From the IMG/VR virus record IMGVR_UViG_3300027748_000001, positions 1 to 44,897 of that record: 44,897 nt of DNA; one strand, 5' to 3'. The position numbers and the translations under genes were made by a program. The notes beneath the pieces are model-generated. The model made no database searches. It saw only the letters and a program-made list of their open reading frames with translations, and was not told where the DNA came from. Each line of letters begins with the position of its first letter. Positions within the stretch are counted from its first letter, which is position 1. Shown here piece by piece: positions 38,464 to 44,897 of the stretch. Origin of the DNA: a virus.

Positions 38464-38666
38464 CTTCTCCGTTCGAGTTCGTTTTGTATGAAAGGATACA
38501 GAATCACACGAGCTAGTCCTTCTAGTCCACATTCGCAAGGTGCGGTAAGCCACGCATCACGTTTATACAAATCTTTGTCACTTAACTTGCGAATAGCGTC
38601 TTGAACTTCACGGACAAACTTCATGTGTGTTTCTTCCTCTTCCGTAGCCATTCTCCAAGTTCTCAT
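38457..38666 (-). CDS. Small hypothetical protein
   Basis: 69 residues from the ATG that overlaps the terminase stop as ATGA (38651 also possible). Helical and charged (FVREVQDAIRKLSDKDLYKR), with CECGLEGLARVILYPF near the end. Not recognised. Confidence 0.6.
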   Translation of the reverse strand: MRTWRMATEEEETHMKFVREVQDAIRKLSDKDLYKRDAWLTAPCECGLEGLARVILYPFIQNELERRRC

Positions 38667-40405
38667 CGATGCTGCATTTGCTTTGACCAGTCGCTGCGCG
38701 GGCGCAACTTCTTTTCATCTACGAAATCCAACTCCGATAAATATGCCATTCGGCAGCAATCAATGGGGTCTTTACACGCGCCTTTTGTTCCGTCCTTTGC
38801 CGTCCAATGCGACATCGCCCATATCATGTTTGGGCAATTTTCCGTGAATAGGAGATTCGGTTCATTGATCCTAGCAAGACGTGCCGAGAATTTACCTAGC
38901 TCGATCTCTTGATCGTATTCGAGAGCGTTGTTAATCATCTCGATACTTCCATCGTTATCGTCGCGTAGGATATTCTTTTCTGAAGTCGATGCAAGGAAAT
39001 TTATTTGTATGTCCTCCAACTGTTCAATCAAGGTGGTTGACCCTTCGCGTTCCTGCTTTGGCGAATTCGAATAGCGAGCATCAATCCAGCGTTCGAAAAT
39101 CCCTTCGCCTTTCTCAACTCGCAAGATTTCTTCCTTGTACCAATCCAATCCTTTCCCGTAAGTATCTTGAGCCGGGCCGCGAGCGCCATCAAAAGCATCA
39201 CTATTGACCGCCCATTCACCCGGATCACCAAAAGTTGGGATGTACGCGTCTTTATGTCCAAACGAAGGCCATTCTCGGTAAACAATTTTTTTACCATGTG
39301 ACGGACAATAAATCCAAATCATAAACCAATTCCGACCTGAGCACGGATCAACTAGGTGGTACCGTATTCCGTCTGGATTACCCTTCAAGATTTCTTCAAA
39401 CCGATTCATCGAAATAACATGAACGCTTTCTTTGAACAGTGGGAACTGAACATGAACAGCTTTAGAACAAACTCCGTAAACTTTCATCTCGATTTCCGTT
39501 CTGCTCTTGTGGCGCACTTCTTCAATCATAGCCGGATAATTGCCGAAAGGATTATCGCTTGTATGAAAGTAAATAACTCGCGCTCGTTGATCCTTGCATT
39601 GTTTGATGCGCGGCACCATCTCGCATCCAGAAACTTTCCCGTCAGCATCTTTTACCGTGAGCAACTCCGCAGACGTTTCTTCAATGGTTTTGGCATCATC
39701 AAGATAATATCCGACAGTTGGCGTGTATCCTTTTTTGGGTGTAAAGGTAATATGAAAAAGCCCATTTCGAGTGAGAAGTCGGTACGAAAGTTCCGTGATC
39801 CATTCCAGCGGTACAAGTTCGTCTGCCCAAATCATGTCGAGTTCTACGCCTTCCAAGTTGTCCACATTCATCTCGTAAAACTTGAACGAGCACTCACTCC
39901 GGTTTGGAAGCACAAAGATATTTTCAGTGAATCCACCGGCAATGGTGTATTTAACCTTCGTGGTTTTGGTTCGTCTGAGCATCCCAGTCTGTTCGTTGCG
40001 CCATTCTGCGGGTAGATATTTCCAGATCATGCGCATCTGATTTAGGCGGGACTGTGCTTCGGTCGAATCGCAACACCACACTCTGATCCCAGGATTAGCG
40101 ACCATGAGTTGAACAGCGCGCTTGGCTGCTCGCTCCGTTTTACTTGCACGGTGTCCGCCTAGGTTGACTTCGTGAATCACTCCGACCGGAAACTTCGCCC
40201 TCAGTTCCGAACGATGTTTGTCCGCCAGTTTCCATATCGGCGGTTCGTACCCATAGCGCAGCGGATCGTACTGTGCCGCTTGGAGAAGTTTCTTGCGGTA
40301 CTCGTAAAAGTCTGCCGCAGCTTTTGGATCAGCCGCTTCTTCTTCCGGTGTCCACAGACGAAGTACCGGATGCGGTTCACGTCCAGTAAAGTTAAGCTGG
40401 TTCAC
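38663..40405 (-). CDS. terL: Terminase large subunit
   Basis: 580 residues. NLGGHRASKTERAAKR around 81-96 is the Walker A loop, DMIWADELVPLEWI around 190-203 the Walker B with catalytic Glu, and YHLVDPCSGRNWFMIWIYCP opens the RNase H-like nuclease domain (first Asp), with further acidic residues downstream. It powers DNA packaging and cuts the concatemer. The portal follows after three small genes. Confidence 0.9.
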   Translation of the reverse strand: MNQLNFTGREPHPVLRLWTPEEEAADPKAAADFYEYRKKLLQAAQYDPLRYGYEPPIWKLADKHRSELRAKFPVGVIHEVNLGGHRASKTERAAKRAVQLMVANPGIRVWCCDSTEAQSRLNQMRMIWKYLPAEWRNEQTGMLRRTKTTKVKYTIAGGFTENIFVLPNRSECSFKFYEMNVDNLEGVELDMIWADELVPLEWITELSYRLLTRNGLFHITFTPKKGYTPTVGYYLDDAKTIEETSAELLTVKDADGKVSGCEMVPRIKQCKDQRARVIYFHTSDNPFGNYPAMIEEVRHKSRTEIEMKVYGVCSKAVHVQFPLFKESVHVISMNRFEEILKGNPDGIRYHLVDPCSGRNWFMIWIYCPSHGKKIVYREWPSFGHKDAYIPTFGDPGEWAVNSDAFDGARGPAQDTYGKGLDWYKEEILRVEKGEGIFERWIDARYSNSPKQEREGSTTLIEQLEDIQINFLASTSEKNILRDDNDGSIEMINNALEYDQEIELGKFSARLARINEPNLLFTENCPNMIWAMSHWTAKDGTKGACKDPIDCCRMAYLSELDFVDEKKLRPRSDWSKQMQHR

Positions 40406-40629
40406 ACCGGAAGCGGCGCTTGATGCCCGATTTCCCAGCGTCTCAAGATCGCATACTCAGCCGCGTTAAGTTTCTGGCGCTTCTTCTTCGCTAAAAGCTT
40501 GTCTATCGCTTTAGCCTGATCCTGGTGCGACATCATGTTAAACGCTTTCCAGCGGGCGTCGTGGCGCTGGGAATAGACCTTTTGCGACTTCTCATCTACA
40601 GCAGAAGTAAAGTACGGATCGAAGCCCAT
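40402..40629 (-). CDS. Small hypothetical protein
   Basis: 75 residues from ATG 40629; an upstream TTG is less likely. Basic and helical (QAKAIDKLLAKKKRQKLNAA). Stop overlaps the terminase start region by 4 bases. No family recognised. Confidence 0.6.
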   Translation of the reverse strand: MGFDPYFTSAVDEKSQKVYSQRHDARWKAFNMMSHQDQAKAIDKLLAKKKRQKLNAAEYAILRRWEIGHQAPLPV

Positions 40630-40688
40630 AAAAGGAAACCGGAGAAAGCTGAACCTGAGCCGCAAGAACCACCTTCCCCGGCTCCAAA

Positions 40689-40928
40689 TTATTTCTTCTT
40701 GACTTTCTTACCTTTGGCGGTCGTTGAGGTTTTGGCTGCTGGTTTGCTGAACTCAATGTGCCCATGACAAGTCGGGCAATGATGTACGACTTTCCCAGGC
40801 TTATGATCCACTAAAGTCGCTCCCGCACTATCGGTACCGTCCAGTTCCACTACCGTCCCGCACTCCGGACATGTTCCTTCCATCCCTTGCCACCATGGTT
40901 GTTTATTGGCTGCATCTTTGATTATCAT
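40689..40928 (-). CDS. Zinc-ribbon protein
   Basis: 79 residues; GAAAGGAA precedes the ATG. GTCPECGTVVELDG and HHCPTCHGHIEFSK give CPxC...CPxC zinc-ribbon ligands; the tail is Lys/Thr-rich (TSTTAKGKKVKKK). Likely nucleic-acid binding. Confidence 0.7.
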   Translation of the reverse strand: MIIKDAANKQPWWQGMEGTCPECGTVVELDGTDSAGATLVDHKPGKVVHHCPTCHGHIEFSKPAAKTSTTAKGKKVKKK

Positions 40929-40942
40929 TTACTTTTTCCTTT

Positions 40943-41179
40943 CTAAAAAAGAAGCCGGAGAAGGCTCTCTCGTTTAGCTCCACGCGCTTCATATAAAACA
41001 TCGTTTTGCCGCACACCTTCTCCGACTTGAGAATTTGCTTTATCACAAAAAAAACACTTGACAAGATTTATTTTCGTCCTACGCTTCCGACTCGAAATGA
41101 GTTGTGATCTCGTTTTTGGTGAAGCGATACTAGCCGCATTAATCCTCTCGGCGCGATAAGCACCAGTTTCCTCATACAA
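40943..41179 (-). CDS. Doubtful 78-residue protein
   Basis: Frame with one CxxC (KCFFCDKANSQVGEG) and a basic middle. It has no ribosome site, its start lies in a hairpin (41167-41186), and its stop lies in a GAGCC-TTCTCC-GGCTTC-TTTTTT terminator-like element on this strand. Could be a small zinc protein or non-coding leader. Confidence 0.35.
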   Translation of the reverse strand: MYEETGAYRAERINAASIASPKTRSQLISSRKRRTKINLVKCFFCDKANSQVGEGVRQNDVLYEARGAKRESLLRLLF

Positions 41180-41531
41180 GAGGAAAACAAATCTACCTGG
41201 CTGACTGCCAGAGAAGGAGTACTTTCTTTCATACTCAAATCAGCCTGTCGCCCTCATTCACACCTTCCTTGCAAATCACATCTGTTATACGGTTGTTACA
41301 GACCCCTTTTTGTCCTAAGAATTTCCACGACTGGGGTTGAGTCAAGTGTTGACGAGGCCCAGCAAGGGGCCAGACCCCCGCCGCCCCCCTGGTCTTAGAG
41401 TGTGACAGGCTATGCTCAATAGTAGATACCATACCGAGTCTGAGTGTATGCTAGACTGACACCAAGTAAGCTATTGAGCAGCATAGACTTAACCATAACA
41501 TCAGACAAGCTCCGAAATATAAAGCCCTAGC
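41180..41531. other. Gene-free region with nested inverted repeats before the small-terminase genes
   Basis: CTATGCTCAATAG (41410-41422) is complementary to CTATTGAGCAGCATAG (41471-41486) with a 3-base bulge; inside it AGTCT and AGACT pair. TTTCCTC-ATACAA-GAGGAAA (41167-41186) is a second hairpin at the edge. A C-rich run lies near 41386-41394. No good promoter or coding frame was found. Candidates: replication origin, packaging site or late-transcript leader. Confidence 0.45.
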
Positions 41532-41744
41532 TTACCGCTTTTTACTAGGTTTGCGCTTGGGTTTATGACGCAACACAAGGGGCAAAGACTCGCGTTCAGG
41601 ATTTACGCCTACATACCCAATCTCGAAACCTCCTGCTGGCGTCCAAGAACGGATTGGCTGGCCATTTGATGTGTACCATTGCCTATTAAGAAGGCTATCC
41701 AAAGTCTTCTCGCTTAACCCTACAGGCTTAGCCTTTCGCTTCAT
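41532..41744 (-). CDS. Small basic hypothetical protein
   Basis: 70 residues from ATG 41744, which overlaps the upstream gene by 17 bases. Basic ends (MKRKAKPVGLSEKTLDSLLN; HKPKRKPSKKR) around an aromatic/Gly centre (RQWYTSNGQPIRSWTPAGGF). Might bind DNA beside the packaging genes. No family recognised. Confidence 0.6.
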   Translation of the reverse strand: MKRKAKPVGLSEKTLDSLLNRQWYTSNGQPIRSWTPAGGFEIGYVGVNPERESLPLVLRHKPKRKPSKKR

Positions 41745-42237
41745 CAACAACGGTAGCCTCGATTGTCTTGGGCGCATTGCCGGGTTTAAGGCTGTTAAGC
41801 TTGTCATAGAGATCGGCAAAGCCTGGGCCTGGGTTGACCTCTAGGATAGCGGTAGCTTCTCCGGCAAGCAGCAACATCTTCTCAGTGGCAACACCAAAAG
41901 CGATGGTGGCCTGGGTGATGTTGGCGGTATCGATCTGATCTTCTACGCGATCAATAGCTTTGTGAGCGACACGAGCAGCCTTGCGCATCAGGGTCGATTT
42001 AGCTGCGGCAATGCCCTGCGCTTCATTGCGCTCTACTGCGGCGACCGTGCGTCGATCGACGTGGCAGATGTCGGCGATTTGACGGATAGTAACTTGTTCG
42101 CGCGGTTCGGCTAAGAGTTCGACCACCTTCCGGTAATCCGCTGGGCGCAGGTTCTTCAGTTCTTCGCCGGTGTAGCGTGGATCATAGGGTGCGTTTGGAA
42201 TCGTTGCGACTGTGCCGTTTCCGTTGTTTTGGCTCAT
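41728..42237 (-). CDS. HTH protein, small-terminase candidate
   Basis: 169 residues. Residues 45-75 form a helix-turn-helix (VTIRQIADICHVDRRTVAAV), then long helices (MRKAARVAHKAIDRVEDQID). The DNA-binding start, helical middle and position upstream of the large terminase in the same transcript suggest the small terminase subunit; a transcription regulator is the alternative. Confidence 0.6.
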   Translation of the reverse strand: MSQNNGNGTVATIPNAPYDPRYTGEELKNLRPADYRKVVELLAEPREQVTIRQIADICHVDRRTVAAVERNEAQGIAAAKSTLMRKAARVAHKAIDRVEDQIDTANITQATIAFGVATEKMLLLAGEATAILEVNPGPGFADLYDKLNSLKPGNAPKTIEATVVDEAKG

Positions 42238-42243
42238 TTCGGG

Positions 42244-42531
42244 CTAAAACGTACTCGGTTGAACATGTTTCGGCTTCACAGGAGCCTCGCCAGCGCGTCG
42301 GGGAGAAAGTTCCGCTACTCTGACACTCCCTGGATACAAAGAGACGGCCAGACTCGATCTGAGCGTCGCCAGCTCGTGCTTTAGATTGTCGGCACGATTA
42401 GATTCGGCTGCGATTAGGTTGGCCGTGGAAACGCTGAATTCTCTATTGGCACGCGGCGCGACCAGAAGTTTGACTTTAATCAGATTGCTCACAAATGAAT
42501 CAGGATCGATCTTCTCCGAAACTTCCATCAC
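42244..42531 (-). CDS. Hypothetical protein
   Basis: 95 residues (or 94 from ATG 42528). Helical first half (KIDPDSFVSNLIKVKLLVAP; SNRADNLKHELATLRSSLAV), basic Pro-rich end. Not recognised. Second gene of the leftward transcript. Confidence 0.55.
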   Translation of the reverse strand: MMEVSEKIDPDSFVSNLIKVKLLVAPRANREFSVSTANLIAAESNRADNLKHELATLRSSLAVSLYPGSVRVAELSPRRAGEAPVKPKHVQPSTF

Positions 42532-42561
42532 GTCGTCAGTTTGAAGCGAGGCGATGAGCGT

Positions 42562-42798
42562 TCATTGCTTGTCGAATTCTGGCGGCACTAGACAACTTCG
42601 TGCGTAATCAATCCATTCCCACGGTATTTCAGCGTAGCCATCAATTTCAAGACCTTCTTGAGTAGCAATTACGTCCCATGTATCGCCAAAGTAGCCGTCG
42701 ATTACCGGCAACTCGTAAATCAGTTTTGATCTTTCACTTACTGCCACAACTTTAGAGCCGTAGCACACACAAAAGAGCGATGCAAGCCCTATTTTCAT
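42562..42798 (-). CDS. Hypothetical protein, first gene of the leftward arm
   Basis: 78 residues. A hydrophobic start with Cys (MKIGLASLFCVCYGSKVVAV) may be a weak signal peptide; then an acidic aromatic part (EIDGYAEIPWEWIDYARSCL). No family recognised. Confidence 0.55.
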   Translation of the reverse strand: MKIGLASLFCVCYGSKVVAVSERSKLIYELPVIDGYFGDTWDVIATQEGLEIDGYAEIPWEWIDYARSCLVPPEFDKQ

Positions 42799-42864
42799 GC
42801 TTGAAACCCTGAAAAGCCGAGGAGTCTTGGCACACGCTTAGAGGCGGATGTGATATATTGCTTG

Positions 42865-43029
42865 ATGACGGTGAAAGAAGCAGGGCGCAAGGGCGGCCAC
42901 GAACGAGCAAAGGTTTTAAGCAAGGCACGCAGGATAGCAATCGCAATCGCGGCAGCACATGCAAGGTGGTCGGGGCGCAAAACACCTGCCGATCTGGACG
43001 AGCTGGAATCGACGAAAAATGCAAAATGA
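42865..43029 (+). CDS. Small basic protein with RKGG motif
   Basis: 54 residues: MTVKEAGRKGGHERAKVLSK, then ARRIAIAIAAAHARWSGRKT. The VxEAGRKGGxxRAxxLSxxRRxxIAxxAAxARW pattern is a well-known small phage/plasmid protein family of uncertain role, probably DNA binding. TATATT at 42854-42859 is only 5 bases before the ATG, so the transcript would again be leaderless. It lies alone in the divergent region. Confidence 0.7.
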   Translation: MTVKEAGRKGGHERAKVLSKARRIAIAIAAAHARWSGRKTPADLDELESTKNAK

Positions 43030-43057
43030 GCACCAAACCTTTTACGCAAATAGTAAA

Positions 43058-43182
43058 TTGGCACAGCCCATGCTTAGCGTTAAGTTTCTATCGCGAAACA
43101 GTGATTGGCATGATCCATGCTTAGCCATAAGCAAAATAAAAGAAAATAAATGTTGACGGACATGCATAGCGTCAAGTAGAGT
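43058..43182 (+). promoter_or_regulatory. Three tandem promoter/operator units
   Basis: TTGGCA (43058), TTGGCA (43105) and TTGACG (43153), 47 and 48 bp apart, each followed at the same distance by a CATGCTTAGC-type element (CATGCATAGC in the third) and TAAG/CAAG. The element plus TAAG forms CTTA-GCGT-TAAG-like palindromes. Position between divergent genes suggests a control region with repeated repressor or activator sites. A fourth degenerate copy (TTGGCA then CGCTTAG) lies at 42827-42841. Confidence 0.65.
43153..43182 (+). promoter_or_regulatory. Promoter TTGACG-18-TAGAGT for the rightward arm
   Basis: The third unit has the best -10 (TAGAGT, 43177-43182), and the ATG of the next gene is 6 bases on, predicting a leaderless mRNA. 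The operator-like element lies in the spacer, so its occupancy would block polymerase. Confidence 0.6.
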
Positions 43183-43188
43183 CTGGAC

Positions 43189-43623
43189 ATGAGCGAAAAC
43201 ATTAAGACAACGGAAATGGTCGGCGATTCACCTGGAAAGAGGTCGCATGTCACATACAGCAATCCAGAAACTAGCAGGAATATTCCCGATTGGCCATTTG
43301 GTCGTGAGCTAAAGACGATGGCGCACTTCTATATCGAAACCGATCCAAAGCGCGGCCAGCGGGCTTGTAGGCGCACCGTTGACCCTCGTAATGGAACGTT
43401 AAGCGCGCCTAAAAAGCTAACCTTCGCCAAACAAGCGCGGATCGTGGATGGTTCAGACGGTAAAACCTACATCATCGAACTGACAGATTTCGGCTTTGTT
43501 TCGGTGATGCAAGGCAATATGAAATTCCAACAAGAGGCGATTTTCGACACTGATCCTCGACATACCCCGCTCGTTGAAATGCTCAAGGGCGAGTGCGGCC
43601 CAAACGGAGGCAGCAGCAAATGA
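43189..43623 (+). CDS. Hypothetical protein, first gene of the rightward chain
   Basis: 144 residues. N-terminus polar; the centre has MAHFYIETDPKRGQRACRRT and LTFAKQARIVDGSDGKTYII, beta-rich. No family recognised. It directly follows the triple promoter region and is ATGA-coupled to the next gene, so it is probably expressed early. Confidence 0.7.
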   Translation: MSENIKTTEMVGDSPGKRSHVTYSNPETSRNIPDWPFGRELKTMAHFYIETDPKRGQRACRRTVDPRNGTLSAPKKLTFAKQARIVDGSDGKTYIIELTDFGFVSVMQGNMKFQQEAIFDTDPRHTPLVEMLKGECGPNGGSSK

Positions 43624-43958
43624 TTAAGGATAACGAAACCCTGATGCCACAAATTGCATCACCCGCGAGCAGACCGGCACAGCGCGTCCCGATACTGATT
43701 GAGATCACGGAAGAAGATCGGCAGAATGCTGGACAATATATCGACAATCATAATTGCCTCGTTTGCACAACGCTGAAACGGCTTGGATACAAATCTCCAC
43801 ATGCGACTTCCAAATATGTATGTCTAAATAACTCAGACGACCGCTACTTCGGCGGCGATGATTTAGGCGTGGTGAATCTCTGCGAGATGCCAGCTTTCAA
43901 GCCACCGTTTTACTCGTCCGAAGTCGTAGGCAAACAGATCATCCTCTATCCCGTATGA
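43620..43958 (+). CDS. Hypothetical protein
   Basis: 112 residues from the ATGA-coupled ATG. VPILIEITEEDRQNAGQYID then NHNCLVCTTLKRLGYKSPHA contains a CxxC; the rest is beta-rich. Family not recognised. Also ATGA-coupled downstream. Confidence 0.65.
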   Translation: MIKDNETLMPQIASPASRPAQRVPILIEITEEDRQNAGQYIDNHNCLVCTTLKRLGYKSPHATSKYVCLNNSDDRYFGGDDLGVVNLCEMPAFKPPFYSSEVVGKQIILYPV

Positions 43959-44134
43959 CAAAACCTAAAACAGCTAAAAGCCAATCAACTGAGGAAGGCG
44001 AGGCTGGAATAGCAATCCGGCTTTCTCATGGCAAGATACAAGTTTGGAATAGCGATACCGGCGAACTGCTTCTGACTCGTAACGTCACAGAAGGCTTTTG
44101 GGAACGCCTTTGGAAAACACTCAGCGAATCTTAA
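43955..44134 (+). CDS. 59-residue hypothetical protein
   Basis: MTKPKTAKSQSTEEGEAGIA, then LSHGKIQVWNSDTGELLLTR and a Trp-rich helix (GFWERLWKTLSES). ATG overlaps the upstream stop. No family recognised. Confidence 0.65.
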   Translation: MTKPKTAKSQSTEEGEAGIAIRLSHGKIQVWNSDTGELLLTRNVTEGFWERLWKTLSES

Positions 44135-44137
44135 ACT

Positions 44138-44419
44138 ATGAATCCGCCTAAGAGTCCGAGCGCACAGAAGATCGCGCCGATCGCGCTGCTCTTGCAGAAT
44201 CTTGAGAGCGACGCGAGAGGCGAATCCATGCCGTTTAATGATAGCTTCGAATTGGTGCAATGGCGTCTCGAAATGGCGCGACAGGCTCTAGTTTCGCATG
44301 AAGCCTTACTAGAAGCGTTGCGGGATTTAATTGCCGATTGTGATCGACAAGGCGCTACCGATGCCGATTATTCACTTTACGAGGCTCGCGCCGCGATCTC
44401 ACTCGCTGAAAAGCCATGA
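44138..44419 (+). CDS. Hypothetical helical protein
   Basis: 93 residues, starting 3 bases after the upstream stop. Helical and acidic (LVQWRLEMARQALVSHEALL, RDLIADCDRQGATDADYSLY). ATGA-coupled to the next gene. Function unknown. Confidence 0.65.
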   Translation: MNPPKSPSAQKIAPIALLLQNLESDARGESMPFNDSFELVQWRLEMARQALVSHEALLEALRDLIADCDRQGATDADYSLYEARAAISLAEKP

Positions 44420-44613
44420 AAGCTATTGCCGGAACAGATTTGAAGAAAGGGCAGTTTGTGTATCGGCTGAACTTTTCTGATGAGCACGGAGAAGCAAAAG
44501 TGTTTCCCGCGCCTCTAGCGAGCGCCGCGTGGCCCTCGAATAGCATAGGCTTCACTCTTACCAAGGATTACGCGAAAGGCGAAGAAATTCCCTTGTTCCC
44601 GATCTCGCCATGA
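44416..44613 (+). CDS. Small hypothetical beta protein
   Basis: 65 residues: MKAIAGTDLKKGQFVYRLNF, then SIGFTLTKDYAKGEEIPLFP. Reads like a small beta-barrel (LKxGQFVY, DYxKGEEI). ATGA-coupled on both sides. Not recognised. Confidence 0.65.
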   Translation: MKAIAGTDLKKGQFVYRLNFSDEHGEAKVFPAPLASAAWPSNSIGFTLTKDYAKGEEIPLFPISP

Positions 44614-44660
44614 AAATTTACTTTGGATTCTTTTGGAGAAACACTGACGACAACAAATGA
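44610..44660 (+). CDS. Possible 16-residue coupling peptide
   Basis: MKIYFGFFWRNTDDNK, bounded by ATGA overlaps on both sides, linking the previous gene to the triplet-repeat gene. May be a real peptide or only a coupling device. Confidence 0.35.
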   Translation: MKIYFGFFWRNTDDNK

Positions 44661-44897
44661 AAACATGGATAGAAGATAAAAACGGCAATAAATGCTCAGT
44701 AGAATTTTGGGGCAGCAAAGAAGCCGCACAAACCGCGTTGGATAGCCTCAAAAACTGCTCCCGCTGCTCCGACTGCTACGGCTGCTCCGACTGCTCCTAC
44801 TGCTCCCGCTGCTCCGACTGCTCCTACTGCTCCCGCTGCTCCCGCTGCTCCTACTGCTCCCGCTGCTCCGACTGCTCCTACTGCTCCCGCTGCTCCG
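44657..44897 (+). CDS. Cys-Ser-x triplet-repeat protein, N-terminal part (continues at base 1)
   Basis: The ATG at 44657 overlaps the stop of the preceding 16-codon frame as ATGA. About 33 non-repetitive residues (MKTWIEDKNGNKCSVEFWGS, then a short helix ending LKN) precede the triplet repeat Cys-Ser-(Arg/Asp/Tyr/Gly), which runs to the window end. With the 50-base overlap merged, codon phase is kept into base 2. Nearly every Cys is TGC and nearly every Ser is TCC, so the repeat exists at DNA level and may change length by slippage. A Cys every third residue suggests a stacked solenoid or a metal-binding surface; this is inference. It is the last gene of the rightward chain that starts at 43189. 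Confidence 0.85.
   Translation, partial: MKTWIEDKNGNKCSVEFWGSKEAAQTALDSLKNCSRCSDCYGCSDCSYCSRCSDCSYCSRCSRCSYCSRCSDCSYCSRCS
44756..44897 (+). repeat. 9-nt tandem repeat TGC-TCC-NNN (right part)
   Basis: Continuation of the same array, starting at codon 34 of the gene at 44657. This low-complexity stretch is the likely reason the assembly opened here. Confidence 0.95.
44848..44897. repeat. Terminal direct repeat, right copy
   Basis: Exact 50-base match to bases 1-50. Position 44848 is the third base of a codon in the gene starting at 44657, and base 1 is likewise a third codon base in the frame ending at 478. Collapsing the copies gives a circle of 44,847 bp. Confidence 0.95.

Noticed and set aside
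41235-41432. 65-codon reverse frame
   Set aside because: Overlaps inverted repeats and C-rich sequence, lacks a ribosome site and looks non-coding.
43026-43124. 32-codon forward frame after the gene at 42865
   Set aside because: It overlaps two of the operator-like repeats and its sequence follows their DNA pattern.

Overview
The window is an essentially complete tailed-bacteriophage genome (Caudoviricetes). The first 50 bases are repeated exactly as the last 50, and both copies lie inside one low-complexity TGC-TCC-NNN repeat. Merging the copies restores a single reading frame from 44657 through the junction to 478, which encodes a Cys-Ser-x triplet-repeat protein. The contig is therefore best read as a circular or terminally redundant molecule of about 44.85 kb opened inside a repeat. 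No host marker is present. Promoters look sigma-70-like (TTGACA / TATAAT-like). No integrase, DNA polymerase, helicase or RNA polymerase was recognised, so replication probably relies on the host.

The rightward arm runs from 42.86 kb, across the junction, to 10.1 kb. It is a dense string of small genes, many joined by ATGA stop/start overlaps and many under 60 codons. It holds a putative ssDNA-annealing or -binding protein with an ExoX-like C-terminal module, three HNH-type nucleases, a VRR-NUC nuclease, a Lar-like zinc ribbon, a minimal SET-domain protein, several zinc-ribbon microproteins, a DNA-methyltransferase remnant, a DIP1984-like protein and tRNA-Leu(UAA). Between the SET gene and an HNH gene lies a strong candidate for a phage small RNA: palindrome, TTGACA-17-GATATT promoter, an RNA closed by an 11-bp stem, and a T tract. 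Several promoters in this arm sit so close to the start codon that the mRNAs would be leaderless.

The leftward arm runs from 42.8 kb down to 10.1 kb and is the late region. In transcription order it holds a small-terminase-like HTH protein, zinc-ribbon and HTH proteins, large terminase, a portal-like protein, an AP2/HNH-type endonuclease, small head genes, a scaffold-like protein, a SU10/DUF5309-like major capsid protein, head-completion and connector candidates, repeat-rich fibre-like proteins and a beta-helix protein with a signal peptide. An HNH/endonuclease VII gene follows, then a lysis-like cluster of membrane proteins with a lipoprotein and a GH108 endolysin. Last come a propeller-like tail protein, a protein with an S74-type chaperone domain, a 1047-residue virion-type protein, another HNH gene and a PurD-like ATP-grasp enzyme. 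No tape measure, tube or sheath protein was recognised, which suggests a short-tailed (podovirus-like) virion.

The arms diverge around 42.80-43.19 kb, where three TTGRCR promoter-like units 47-48 bp apart each carry the same CATGCTTAGC-type element. They converge at 10.106 kb with overlapping stop codons. Free-standing endonuclease genes are scattered through both arms.
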